This document shows positions 22,981 through 35,020 of a DNA stretch of 64,000 nucleotides, in pieces; the stretch's first letter is position 1; every line of letters begins with the position of its first letter. Source of the DNA: Podaxis mareebaensis. Its lineage: Eukaryota; Basidiomycota; Agaricomycetes; Agaricales; Agaricaceae. Below the pieces are notes generated by a model. That model had not been told where the DNA came from. It was given only the letters and a program-made list of their open reading frames with translations, and ran no database searches. The stretch is from contig JAEUWP010000581.1 in the NCBI GenBank assembly GCA_018524725.1, positions 1-64,000 of the forward strand, given 5' to 3'. The position numbers and the translations under genes are program-made.

Positions 22981-23806
22981 CTAAGCAGTGCCCAAACCAT
23001 CCTTCACCTTCTGCCAAGATTGGCGACTAGAGATTTCGTTGAACCAGCGCGCAACATTAGGTCTCTCCTGGATAAGGTTGAGTCCGGCCTCGGGGAATCG
23101 GCTACACGCTGGGATATGGTGGAGATCTGCAAGCGTGAGTTCCTGCAAGTAGTAAAAACATGATTTATGTTAATATCCGCCGGAAACACGAGGTGTTACT
23201 TACATCACCGGCAATGTACTTCTGCCTGGACAGTATTTGCTCGTAAACATCGAGCTTCGCAGTGAGGTTTTTCAGGGGCTCCTCGACCTTCTTCGGGTCG
23301 GGTTCTCCATTGAAGAACCTGGTTTTTCTGTATGAGCTGAAAGGATTCAGTTATTAGTTTTGCCCGGCGCACGCACTTCTTCTTAAAAACAAGCTCGAAG
23401 AGGACGGGGGAGGCATAGCGGTCGAAGTTGAAGACCTCAGTGAAAACGGCTTGGTCGAACAGTGCACGCTTCCGGGGATCAGTAGGGATGAGCTTCGTCC
23501 CCTGATTTGGGTATCTCTCTTCAAGGTAGCGTGTAATGGCACGACTCTCATACAAGATGAAGCCGTCATCGTCCTAATGACATTTCCATTAGACATTGTC
23601 GAAAAGCCTGGACCGACAGAAACCTCAATACTCACAATGACAGGAACCAGCCCGAAAGGTTGTTTAGCTAAGAAGTCGGGGGTCTTTTGCTCTCCCTTAA
23701 AGAGATCTATGTTGATATACTCGAAAGGAATCTCTTTCTCATGGAGAACGGCTGCGACGACCTTGGCGGGGGCAGGCTGAGTATATCCATAGAGCTTGAG
23801 AACCAT
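22981..23806 (-). CDS. Glutathione S-transferase 1
   Basis: This is a cytosolic enzyme family that conjugates glutathione to electrophiles or acts as a peroxidase. Four exons (23636-23806, 23377-23573, 23204-23336, 22981-23142) join in phase to about 220 residues, the normal length. The N-terminal thioredoxin fold begins VLKLYGYTQPAPAKVV. The glutathione-binding YESRAI motif follows the first intron. The C-terminal helical domain includes NFDRYASPVLFELVFKK and ends RPNVARWFNEISSRQSW. The set resembles phi/theta-like fungal GSTs. At the position where phi-class enzymes carry the catalytic Ser or Thr there is Pro/Ala (QPAPAK), unlike GST 2 (LSPPTK). Tandem with GST 2 and with the same intron positions. 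Confidence 0.92.
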
Positions 23807-25216
23807 CTTTGTTGAGGCGGGGTGTAGAGTTGATAGAGAAAGTCAGAGGTAGGTTAGATTGTTGGGGATATTTGCCCAAGACGGACTGCTCTTTATGCAC
23901 TTACGATCTCAGGCGCGGTATGTAATGTTAACGACTATCTTTAGCAAACAAAATGGGGATCGACCCTAACCAGCTTGTCATTGATCACTAATCCATCTCG
24001 TGGTTAATACCAAAATCAGGGCGAAAGCGTCCCTAATACACCACAGGCTTACCAAGATTACATCACATCTTACCAACAGCCCGAGCGGGCATATTCAGAC
24101 GTGGAAGGGGCCAACCAAAGGCCTGGTTACGATAGATTCAAATCATGGGAGACTGGATTACAAACATTCCTATTGTTTTAGGGATAATCACCACGTCCCT
24201 CTTGTTTGGCGCAAAGACTTACTAACACCGAAAAACTCCTGAGCTTCACAGATCCGCCATTCCTCGCGAACGTCTTGGTCCCCTGTTGGATGCGCGTGGT
24301 ACATCTTGCTGCGAGTCGTGATGCGGCATACTTTGTTCCGAGTTCTTTCCATCCGCGCGAAAGCAAAAACTGAAGCACTCACTGCCCAGTTTCAACTCGC
24401 GGAGAACCCAAGACACAGTTAAATATGCTGGAGCTCAAGGTATTATTTAATCTTGTGAAGCTAGACCAGTGAATCGGCTTTTTGTACAGTCGCAGCTTTG
24501 CGCTGAATATCCATCCTGACAATGCCCCACGAACCATCAAAATTTCTTCACTTAGGTCGCGCATCCACCATACTTCAGCTCCGATGCCCCTTACAGCATT
24601 GAAGGTTCCGCACGGGACCCACACTTCTAAAGCCACCACCTTCTCTAGGAGTTCCTATGCTTCGGTTACTTTGCGTTTGCGCGTCTTTCGTGTCCTCTTG
24701 TCTTCTTACCCTGTAAACCAGGTGGTGCCAACATCCTCAGCAACAGATGGCTCTAATGATACTTTTATATATGCTACCGTTAGACAGCAGGAATATGCCG
24801 GTATCAGAATTTATTGGCAGCTCTAGCGAGATGTAACAGCGGTCGGCGAAGATGCATGACAAGGTGGAACAAGAGTGACAGGGGAAATACAAGTCAGCAG
24901 ATACAATTACTAGCGTAGTATGCTAATTCAGCGCGTCTCATCTCCCCTTAGTTTTCCGCGTCCTCTGAATGATGCCTCCGAGCCTTCGGTACTTCATATT
25001 CCAGAGAAAGAAAGTTCAGATGTAATTAGATCAGGGGCATGGCGAGAAAATAAGACGAAAACCGCTATCTCAACATAGGTGATGCGTCGGAGGCCCTAGT
25101 TCGATTTCTTTATATTCTCATGGATACATCGTCAAGTTGAGACATGTTCGTTCTGCAAATATGACACGCATATGCAACGTTATGGCCAACAAAACTTGAG
25201 CCTTGTGCTCAATCGT
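23807..25216. other. Spacer between the two GST genes
   Basis: No supported gene. Open frames up to 114 codons (for example plus 24482-24826) have no recognisable domain, and their neighbours in other frames are equally open. The left part must include the promoter of GST 1 and the right part the 3' end of GST 2. Confidence 0.45.
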
Positions 25217-26032
25217 CTAAACAGCGGCCAATGCATCCTTCGCCTTATGCCAAGACTTGCGACTCGAGATCTCGTTGAACCAGCGTGCGACATTAGGTCT
25301 CTCCTGGATTAGATTTATATGAGCTTCAGAGAGTCGGCTACCCATTGGAATGTGATAGAGGTCCGCTAATGTGAGTTCCTGTAGACAGAGGAAGCATCAT
25401 TCTCATTGATATCCATCGGAAGCCAAAACAAGATGCGCTCACGTCGCCGGCTATGTAGTTCTGCTTGGATAGGATTTGCTCATATACATCGAGCTTCATG
25501 GTGAGGTTTTTGGTGAGTTCTTCGACTGCCTTTGAGTCAATTTCTCTACCGAGTAATGACCTGAATATCTAGATTTAGTTACTGATCTGTCATGAGTTTC
25601 GTTGGTATACTTTTTATACAGAATTTCGAAGCTGAGAGGAGCAGCGTAGCGATCGAAGTTGAATATTTCTGTGAAAACGGCCTGATCGAATAATGCACGT
25701 TTCCGAGAGTCGGTGGGAATGAGCTTCGTCCCCTGGTTTGGGTATTTCTCTTCTAGATAGCGTGCAATGGCACGACTCTCATACAAGATGAATCCATTGT
25801 CGTCCTAAGCGGTATTTGGTTAGGCACCCTTTACTACAACTTGGGCCGACAGAATGCTCACTATGACGGGGACGAGACCGAAAGGCTGCTTAGCCAGGAA
25901 ATCTGGTGCCTTCTGCTCGCCCTGCAAGAGGTCTATACTGATATATTCGAATGGAACTTCCTTTTCATAGAGAACTATCGCGACGAGCTTGGTAGGCGGA
26001 GACAGATTATGTCCGTAGAGCTTGAGAACCAT
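25217..26032 (-). CDS. Glutathione S-transferase 2
   Basis: This is the paralogue of GST 1 on the same strand. Exons 25862-26032, 25611-25804, 25443-25560 and 25217-25378 give about 214 residues. The third exon begins after an acceptor inside atattcag (exon from 25560), which keeps phase and yields KKSLLGREID. It starts VLKLYGHNLSPPTKLV, with a Ser and Thr where GST 1 has Pro and Ala, followed by YESRAIARYLEEKYPNQGTK in the glutathione site. The C-terminal domain has ELTLADLYHIP and ends RPNVARWFNEISSRKSW. It is probably the catalytically more conventional member of the pair. The last intron and exon lengths match GST 1, showing a tandem duplication. Confidence 0.92.
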
Positions 26033-27660
26033 TCTGGTTGGCGGAGGGAGAGAATTGAGTCAATCGACAAGGCCCTGGGATAACGTACGCCTTTGGCAAC
26101 TGTCTTTACATACTTAAACTGCGACTTGTAGTTTAGTTTTGTACCTGAGGGAAGTTGTAACCGGCCCGTGGAAGCCGCTGTAACCGTGCAACGGATCAGT
26201 GCTTGGGTGGTCAAGCTAAGGCACTCTTTTACAAACCACCTCAGTCGTGCCCAAGTACGTTACTCGCCCTTGCCTCCCCTTTTGTGTCTTCATGGCCAGC
26301 CCTTACAGCACCTGCTGGTTGGTGCGACGGGGTACAGCCTCTTCTCATTGCTCACCGATGGAAGGCAGCATCGTTATACCGACGAGGTTTCCGGAAGAGC
26401 TTCAGTCCTTCATGGAATTGTTTACGGTGCGCAGGGAAGATAGAGTCGGACGACGATGGCAAGTGCAAGAGATGAATACAGTAGCCAGTGGGATTTGGTA
26501 TTCGGACCACAGTTGGCGGATCCAATTGTTCTGAGCTTGGTACGTTCCATTTTTATATGTCATCTTGTCTTGGTCTGAGTTGAATCTTTGACACTTAATC
26601 TGCTCGTATTACAGATACAGAAATGCTAGTGATATTTGCCTCGGGTGCATTGGATTACGAGCAGGAGTCAGCGAGAATCAAGCTCGAACTTGCTCTATGC
26701 TGGCAGGGCTGAGTTTTGACGGCACTGTCCAGCACGAACGTCGATGCATGATGGATGGGCTTTTGGGAACATATGTCGAACGAAGGTCAGGCTCTACGCC
26801 GCAAATGTCATCTATTTGCATCCACTTGTCGTTGGCGTCGACTTGGTCTTTCATGCTCCTGCACCCCCACCGTCCTCACTACCAATACATTCCGACTATT
26901 GTTGCCACCTACGAGATCAACTGGAGCCTTCGACCATATTCATCTTCTCGCCTCTTGTCTGAAGAGAGAACCATCATCTTCCATCACGTCAAATGCGTTA
27001 CCACTTATGTCCTACATGTGAAAATCGGCTTCCTGAGGTTCCTTGCAGTCCTCATATTGTTCAGTAGCATGGAAGAGCTGCAGTTAAGCATTACAGCGGA
27101 AATCTTAGTCCGCAATCACGTCTCCCTCCAAGAGGTTTTCTATCCTTCAATTCTTTCAATCTCCAATGTCGGCCCATGATTTGTCGTTTACTCCGATCAA
27201 CCTTCCTTGACATCAGTTGCCCTCACGTCATTGGAAACTACTTGTAGGCTTCCCTTCTTCTGCATAAGTTTCCTTGTTTCGAGGACCTGACTTTTGTCGC
27301 CCATTCCTGCTCTTTGTTGGAAAACCTTGTGCTGTGCAGCACTTTCCTCGTTCCATCTGATACTAGAGGGCAACGACTCCCTACGGGACTTCCCCCTGCC
27401 AACTTTTCAGCCATCGACTCTCCCAACTCTGATTCCTGGAATTGGACCAACCGGATCCATCACAGTGGTCCGAGAGCTTAGCACCGGGTTGAAAAATGAT
27501 TGGGTTATATGCATGAATTGACGGATATTTACATTTACGGTTAGACGCCAAGTGATTGTATTTACGCGCCAATCACCATCGATGTAACACAGTGACAGGA
27601 TGGTTCTCCTTCGTATATCGATACCCCCCAAATCGTCTTTCTCCGCCACCACCAGCATGC
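26033..27660. other. Region with decayed coding-like sequence
   Basis: No intact gene. Open frames of 60-160 codons alternate between frames on the plus strand (26697-27179 is the longest), and short leucine-rich stretches such as MEELQLSITAEIL and LLENLVLCSTFL appear in different frames. This is compatible with an old F-box/LRR relic but is too degraded to assign. Confidence 0.3.
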
Positions 27661-29266
27661 AGTCTACTATCAACCGTGACATATGGCTCAAAATTCTGGA
27701 ATATTTTTCCATTTTATTCATTGACGACAACCCTGGAACGATAAGACTCAAGAGGGGTGTCATGCTCTCCATCGTTTTGATGTGTCGCGGGCTTGCTGAG
27801 ATTGCACTTGGTGAGCTATGGAAGGCCATGACAACCCTGGGGCCCATAGTCCGCGTCTTTAGAGTGCATTCGGTTTCTATCGCGTATACAGCACAAGGCT
27901 ACTGGGTGAGTACCAATCCTATTTTGGCAGTTCAGTTTTAATCCCGCCGAGTAGAACACGGTTACCTACCGAAATCCCATGACATTGGGCAGCGACAGTT
28001 CTTGTGTTACCCAGATGAAATCCTACTTGAACCGTATCCGCCACCTGCACTTATCATTCCCTGACCTTAGGGAATGTACTCTCTGGCAGGTGCTGCTCAG
28101 CCTCGGAAGGGAGGGACCCTACATATGTCCAAACCTACGAACACTCTTCCTCTCTCACCATGGCGATGTCACCAGCAGGATGCATCATGTCTTCCCTCTC
28201 ATTTCCCCTGTGATAACAAGTATATTTTTTCAAACCAATCCTCGCAGTGGTTGCGAAGTAGTCGCGTCAGTCTTCTTGGACATGTTAAAGCATCATAGTG
28301 TCAGCCTCCTCGAGATCTCTTACAGAGGATTCGCTTCCCCTCGAATTTTGGAATGCATATATCACTTCCCTGACTTGCGTTCCATTGCTATTCGGCCCGC
28401 CCCGTTGGCCCCAACTCCGGTGGAAAGAGCCCCCAGATGTCCATATTGGGATCTCTGCAAGCTCACAACCCTGGACATTCATCTAAGGATGTACAATCCA
28501 AAAGAATTGGGGAGCTGCCTGGGAAGTTTGGATTCGTACCTCTCTCGACTCTACCTGATAGGCCTGTGGGTTGAAGATTTGAACTGGTGCCTAACATATG
28601 CCACTCATGCCCGCGAGGGCAACAACTCCGTTCGCTCCCTAACACTCTTCTTTGAATTCCCAGAATCCCAACAAAACATCATCGCATCAGCAGCGCTTAC
28701 TTGTTTGGTTGCTTCCCCTTCGTACCTCCCAATCTACGGGAGCTTCACGTCGAGGTTCAGAATTATCACGATTACGTCCTATGGAACCAGCCAATTCTTC
28801 AAGACTATCTTATGCGCCTCCAGCATGAACCAATTGAGAATCTAAGCCTCCTAAATGTTCCTATCGAGATCTCCAGAGGACATGTAAGATAACATAACCC
28901 AGCTGCCACCCTTCGACATTTATCTATCGTACCAACAAGACAACACAGCCCAACAACGAGATTTGATGCAGATCCCCTCCTCTCCCATATCTCCCGCCAT
29001 GGGTTACATCTACACACTCTCGACTTGCCACTGGACTTCTTGTCACTCCGTACAATCGACTATACACCATCAGAGTCCAGCTGCCCACTCCGGGAGCTAA
29101 ACCTATCTCAGTCAAGCGGCCTTCCCAATGATTTAGAGGGGAACCTCACCCTTTCATGAATCCTCTTAACACTCTTCCCCAGGCTCACAGTCGCTGATGC
29201 AGGGAATTCTTCGGTAAAGACCTCCAAGCGATTATCCGAGCCTTTGGGGACTTCAGAATGAACTAG
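27661..29266 (+). pseudogene. F-box/LRR pseudogene (copy E)
   Basis: This is a subfamily II member. Exon 1 encodes MQSTINRDIWLKILEYF and later LGELWKAMTTLGPIVRVF before the conserved Trp intron. Exon 2 is open from about 28015 (MKSYLNRIRHLHLSF) to 28700, where the frame shifts into LRELHVEVQNYHD. In-frame stops follow at 28890 (TAA) and 29157 (TGA), and another shift near 29212 is needed to reach the family end (KDLQAIIRAFGDF, stop 29264-29266). The copy is clearly dead. Confidence 0.78.
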
Positions 29267-29803
29267 CATGCCTTTCCATCGGAACCCCTTCCTATATCGT
29301 GTCAAACAAGCGGTGGATCCGTGGCGGACTCTGTCATGTCTGGTTTTGTAAGAATAACGATTTGGACTAGCTTTGAGTCGAATATGATGGTATTTGGTAG
29401 TTGCCCTTGATGTTGAGTTGACTTGAGGCGACATTCTCAAACGTCGGTTGTTGGAGGACTATCATATCATAATCTCGTCCAGTGCCCACACTTCGGACGC
29501 CTATCAACCCGATTGCTGGAATTATGGCATATACCCAAATATTTGAGTAGGAAGTCAATCATCCCCAGAAGGTTAGGGCCTGCTCACGGGGTGTCTCTCC
29601 TCTAGTGGGCGCAGACCCAATTTCTCTGTGGAAAAGATGAAACTAGAGCTCGTGGATAGACCAACCGACCCAGTGTATGTCACTAAATGTGCTAACGTCA
29701 CATGCGCTCAAACCAGTACATTGGACGGTGACAATTCCCACAGGTGTTGCATAAAGGTTACCGATTACAACGATTGATAACGGATGCTTCCTCCTCTGTT
29801 ATC
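29267..29803. other. Spacer between E and F
   Basis: No gene is supported. It probably includes the promoter of F; no TATA box or shared element from subfamily I was found. Confidence 0.45.
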
Positions 29804-31719
29804 ATGCTAGCTCCCGCTGAGGTCACTTTGTGGTCCGAGGTCCTCAAGTACTTCGAAGTCTCATTTGTTGATGATAGTCCAGACGACATACGACTCAAGA
29901 GGCATGTCTTACGTTCTATTGCTCTGACGTGCCCCGGGCTCGCTGGGCTCGCACTGGATGAGTTATGGAAGTCTATGACAACTCTTGAGCCTATTGTCGG
30001 TGTGCTCAATGCGTCATCTGTATCAACAAACGTTGCGTTCGAATATCGTTCCAATCGCTGGGTAAGCATAAAACGCTTGAGAATGCCTTGAATCATTAGC
30101 TTGACCGCACAGCTTAGGAATTCAGCTCTACAGCGATCAGAGCCCGTATCCCTCGTGCACAGGGATATCTGGCCCGTATCCATCACCTTCACCTGACGTC
30201 CTTCCCCACCGCCAAAGAATACACCTTGTGGCAGACTCTCCTGAACCTTGGCCAGGTGCCCACCTTATGCCCAAACCTTCAAATACTCTACCTCACCCTT
30301 GGTATGCGTAGTCATGACTTGACCCATACCTTCTTCCCTCTTATATGCCCTACACTGCGAAGCATGAGCTTCGCCAATACCGTTCAGGACAAAACAGATG
30401 AGGCAGCAGCGTCCCTTCTACTGGACACATTGCGCCATCATAACGCCCAACTACTTGATATTTCCTATCAAGGTTCTACTTCATCCGCCATCTTTACACG
30501 CGTCGCCCAATTTCCCACTTTGCGCTCGGTGGAAGTCCGCCCTATTAATCCACAGAGCTACCCCGTGGATTCCAGCGGCGGCGCCCTCTCTGCGTTACGA
30601 GGGCTTCGACATCTCAACACAGTTGACATCGACTTTAGAATGTTCCCTTCCGCGTCACAAGTTTGCCGTTGGCTGGCAAAGTTGGGATCTCTTTCTACCC
30701 TCCGCCTTTGTGGATCATGGGAGGACATCCGCGGCATCTTTGATCGCCTCACCTTCAGGACCGTTTGTCGCTTGTCTTTGATTGTTGAGTTCGTGTCTAA
30801 ACCGAAGTCAAGCGATAATCGGATTAACACCGACTTCTTCTTTCAAATCTCATCCACGTTTCCTCACATTCGGTCCCTTTCTCTTAACATCAAGAACCAT
30901 CAAAAGCATGCGTGGAATTCAGCCGTAACGTTTCAAGATATTACTGAATTACAGTGGAAGGCAATCGAGAACATTGATTTTCAACAGGTCCCCATTACGC
31001 TCTCTATCCAGGAGCTCAAAGACGTCATTACCCTTTGGCCTATGCTCACCCATCTATCGATTGTGCCAGAGGATCAGAGTCTCGCCTTCGACGCACTGCC
31101 TGTTCTTTCCCACATATACTCTCACGGGTTGCGTCTTCAGGCCCTCAATCTACCATTAAACTTCTCGTCGCTGAATGACCCGCTCCCCTTAACCTTTGCA
31201 TGTCCATCCAAATGCCCCCTACGCAGATTAGAGCTGCTCCGTCCGCAGAATTTGCCCAAGACTTTCCAAGGTAAACATGTTCTCGCAAGGAACCTTGTCA
31301 GGCTATTTCCCACGCTTGCTATCGTGGTCTTATCGCCCAGTGATAGCTCGTCCGGTTGTGTACAAGATATCCAGGCGATCATTCAAGCTTTCCATGACCT
31401 TTTATCTAGTCCGCCACGACTGGACATTCAATGTATAGCACCGACTCAAACGACCATAATGGTACGTATCATACCAGATGCATATTCTTGCAATTCACAA
31501 TATCATTTTGACAGCCCTATGATCTCCTGGTCGAACGCTCATCGGGAGTTAGGTGGTTCTTTTAGGTCAGGTAGTTATGGGTTTACGACGTCCGAAAAAG
31601 AGTGTATGTACTTGTATATTATCAACCAGGAGGTTCACTCTGTTTGCTTCCACCAGTTGGCCTTGAAGCCCGGAAACTACACGGTGCAAAGTCACTCTCT
31701 GAAAGATGCATTCGAGTAG
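29804..31719 (+). CDS. F-box/leucine-rich repeat protein (copy F)
   Basis: This predicted SCF adaptor is the only intact subfamily II member here. Exons 29804-30061 and 30118-31719 read in phase to about 619 residues; the 56-bp intron follows the conserved Trp. The N-terminus has the F-box-like VTLWSEVLKYFEVSFVDD and LDELWKSMTTLEPIVGVLN. Leucine-rich repeats include LQILYLTLGM, LRSVEVRPIN, LSTLRLCGSW and LTHLSIVPE. About 110 residues follow the usual family end with no recognised domain. A good intron (gtacgt...tttgacag, 31462-31514) lies there; splicing it would end the protein about 16 residues later at 31565. The C-terminus is therefore uncertain. Confidence 0.8.
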
Positions 31720-31823
31720 TGGTCTAGAGTCCTGATCCCATTGGCTTGCGTTATGTAGTACAAATGCGTATTCATGATTGATACAGCGAGAGAACGATAG
31801 ATGGTGGTGGTTTGGGTGCGAGA

Positions 31824-32478
31824 TTATGCAGGAATTTCATCAGCGAATACTCCAGGAGTGGCATCGAACCATTTTCTGTAGGATCTCATGTTCCAGAGGA
31901 GGTCGAGGCGGATAATTCCATCATTCTCTAAAGTATCAGCGAATTCCGATAAGGCATTTTTGTCGACCTCATGGCGGAGGTCCCTGTTTATGTGTGTACA
32001 TAGATGAAGTGAATCTATAGCCGCCAAAATATCAGTGAATGATATTCACACCTGACAATGAGACTTACCAGAGCCGGCCCGCGCGTCGGAGTGGCAATAC
32101 TCTCGGTCCTGTAGCGAATATGAATATCATTTTGACGAAGAAGGTAGGCTTCACAAACCGATGTAGTACACCGCCACTCGATGTAGTCCTTGAGACTATC
32201 TCTCAGGCGCTCCCGATGTTCAGGCGGTGTCCTAGAAGAGAATGACTGAGTGAAATAGTTCAAAGAAAAGTAGATTGCTCCTACTTCTGGTATACGGTAC
32301 AAATGGTCTGTTCTTCATCCTGCGGTAGTGAGTATCCACTTGCGCGGATGTAGTCATGAGGGAAAGTATCATGTTTTTGGCGATCGCGCTCGGCTTGCCT
32401 TCCTGTGGAGCCTTGCAAGTTGCAGCGGAAGGAGTTGGAGGAAGTGGAGAGAACTCTGTTCTTGGATGGGCCACCCAT
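31824..32478 (-). CDS. Hypothetical spliced protein
   Basis: No family was recognised. An ATG at 32478 opens exon 1 (32285-32478, MGGPSKNRVLSTSSNSF). A 53-bp intron (gtagga...cttctag) leads in phase to exon 2 (32069-32231, TPPEHRERLRDSLKDYIEW). A second intron of 54 bp (gtaagt...ctatag) follows, but joining there puts the long coding-like tail (SLHLCTHINRDLRHEVDK to VFADEIPA, stop 31824-31826) out of frame, and the protein would end after about eight more residues. The gene may carry a frameshift, or the last intron may be misplaced. Confidence 0.4.
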
Positions 32479-32680
32479 GGCTAACGAGGAATTGGTTTAG
32501 ACGGGGGAGGGACGACGTTTGTGAGTAGGTGTACAAAGAGAGGAGGGTATGCGCGATGGTAACCATCTGGATACTCTAGAAGTGATTTATAATGCACTGC
32601 GAGAAACATCCACAAAAACCTGGAGGACAGCTAGAACAAGGAAGACGGTCACGGAAGCCGCAGTCGAAGTTGTTTGTTGA

Positions 32681-33035
32681 CTATATTTGCATGAAGGACA
32701 TCGGGGTAATTGTTGTCTGAGTATTATGGGCGTTGTAGTCCTCCATCACAGCACTGCATTCCGTTAATAAACGCGTAAGAAGTTGCGAGGAGCACTCTAA
32801 CTGAACCCTTTTATTGTTCATGAGCTCGAATAACCGAACTACGGGTTTGGCCTTATGACCCTTGAGCTTGGTTATGGTATAGAGCTGGTGTCTGAGGATG
32901 ACATTGACGTCTAAGAACTGGGGAATGGGAGTGCCCTGAAAGCCAAATTTATTGTACTCGTGGATCAGGAAGCACAAGATCGAAACAACAATGAAGAGAA
33001 CAATAAGCCGTGTTTTGGTTGTCCAGTACGCTTAC
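32681..33035 (-). CDS. Hypothetical exon with membrane segment (partial)
   Basis: An open stretch on the minus strand reads TKTRLIVLFIVVSILCFLIH, which would be one transmembrane helix, then about 90 residues without a recognised domain, ending TTITPMSFMQI and a stop. No ATG lies in frame. A possible acceptor (cgtaag) just upstream suggests it is the last exon of a small gene whose first exon I could not place. A chance open frame is possible. Confidence 0.25.
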
Positions 33036-33175
33036 GCAATGCCTGGCCTGTTATATCATGTATTTGGAGAATAGCTCCCACGGTGTCTCGAACCCACAAT
33101 AAGCACCCTCAGAAATTAGAACTGGAGAGGTAATGGGATTGTTCCATAAGGCGTAAAGCCTAGACTGTATTGGAG

Positions 33176-34449
33176 CTAAGCATTAAGAGAAAATGCACGG
33201 GTGAGAGCCGTGCCAGCGTCCGACACCATCTTCCTTCCAACCTCGAGGACACTACGCCGAGAAATCAGTTCGAGACCATCAATCAAATGGATATCCAACT
33301 TACCCTATAAGTCATAAATACGGAACAGCAATATCAATTCTCATTATAGCCGTCACGCTCGAATTGGGAGGGAACATTACGTACCGTCCATGGCCATGAT
33401 GGGGTGCGGCGCACCTGGATAAACCACGATTTCTACTTCAATACCTTCTTTTTGCAGTTTCTCCCCATATATGATACCCTCATTTTTGAGGATGTCCAAC
33501 TCGCACACGCCAATCCACGCTTTTGGAGCTTGGCGGAGGAGCTCGACAGGAGCGAAAGTGGGGGAAGCGTCCCACTTGGTCCAATCTCGTTCGTCTGGGA
33601 GATAGTTCTTTTTAAACCAAAGCATTCTAACCGGAGTTAACCACGGTGTATGCTGGTTCTCTGCCCAAAGGTCTTTGACGGAAGCAGTGTTGTCAGTGAC
33701 CGGGACAATGAGCAACTGGAATAGCAGAGGTATTTTCCGTTCGACGGCTTTTAAGGCGAGCACAGCAGCGAGGTTTCCTCCACTAGTGTTGGGCTTTGTA
33801 AGAGATAGACTCAGGCGACAGGAAGGGTATACCTGGATGAACCACCAACGGCGATGCGGCTGGGATCGATATGAATTTCACCTGGCGCCTCAGTCACAAC
33901 CCAGTCAAGAGCTGCGACGGCGTCCTCCACGGCAGCCGGGTACGGATTCTCTGGTGCGAGACGATAGTCCACAGAGACCACAACACAATTGGTGGCTATG
34001 AGGATGACCGATTACACAGAGAACAGAAAGAATTGGGCTGGCGTCGTACTGTTAACCATGCGACTAATGAACGAAGTATCCGAGGTTATATTGCCAAGGG
34101 TCCACCCCCCTATGTGAAAGTATGAGTTATGTTTAGACAATTGATCAAGTTCAAACGAACCGCCATGGAACCAAATGAAGACTGGCCATCCTTTGGCAGG
34201 GCGGTGGCCTTTGGGAGTGAAGACCCGGACATTGGTCTTTGAGACGCTGTAATCTTGAATCCCACCGACTTCTAACGGATCTGAGGTCCCAGGTACTGTA
34301 GGGGCCAGACGAATCTTTGGATCCCACGGAAGGAGCTCAGGTGGTACGCGATTTATCAGATGAGCATTGTGAAAAGCGACGTATTCGGGGTCGAGCTTGT
34401 CGATGATCGATGGATGAAGAGATTCAACATGTTTGGTGCCGGACGACAT
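33176..34449 (-). CDS. Alpha/beta hydrolase (HSL-type esterase/lipase)
   Basis: This is a predicted serine esterase acting on small esters, probably cytosolic as no signal peptide is seen. Five exons (34161-34449, 34050-34109, 33833-33995, 33381-33782, 33176-33251) join in phase to about 329 residues. The oxyanion-hole motif WFHGGGW is completed across the first intron. The nucleophile elbow GGSSSGGN is completed across the third. The acid is probably in ELDILKNEG and the His in GAPHPIM. The last intron is longer than the rest (129 bp); splicing it gives the family-typical end [17 protein letters not shown]. The split oxyanion and nucleophile motifs make unspliced frames look like fragments. 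The substrate is unknown. Confidence 0.9.
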
Positions 34450-35020
34450 GACTGATGTAGGTCAAGCTGGGATTGATTGTCATTATGTAGGTTCTTCTGC
34501 TCTTATTGCACAGAAGACTGATCATGAGACGCTGGGATTGAGTTACGGACCGCGTACCCCGCTGGGTCTGGACGCCACCACTGATATCGACATTCCATAT
34601 TCACATGGCCACAGCTGGCTCGACTCACCCAGCTTACAGTGCTTGTACTCTCCACCCGATCCGTCAGTCTCTTAGCACCAACTAACATGATTGCAAGAGC
34701 GGACAATAACGCCCGGCGCAAACCCTGACAACAGTGATTCACGGACCATTGGCCTATTGAGTGTGAATTTTGACGGTTACAGGCCGAATACTTGCTGTCC
34801 AAGTTGTGAGAAATAAGCAAGCAAGGTGGAAATTGCTGGAAGTGGCTCAGGTAAAGAAACGCCGGTTCCTACCAAAAGTGGTTATCGGAACACAAAAGCG
34901 CCGGTTGCCTCGTGCCTGGGAACATCGTCCTCGATGATTCTAGCTGTTCTTCCACCTTTTCCACCATTCCGTACTCTTGAACTATCCGTTCACTGGCCTT
35001 ACGACTAACTATCATCAAGA
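34450..35020. other. Divergent intergenic region
   Basis: Lies between the minus-strand esterase and the plus-strand coiled-coil gene, so it should hold both promoters. No gene or clear core element was found. Confidence 0.45.

Noticed and set aside
24482..24826. 114-codon plus-strand open frame between the GST genes
   Set aside because: No domain, no splice partners, and low-complexity Ser/Thr composition with overlapping frames equally open.
33085..33130. GGGTTCGAGAC on the minus strand, similar to a tRNA T-arm
   Set aside because: The flanking bases do not form the five-pair T stem, and no acceptor or anticodon arm could be placed.
34830..34870. A GSGSGK-like string resembling a P-loop
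   Set aside because: It lies in a 60-codon open frame with no other NTPase motif, in the promoter region between two genes; a chance match.
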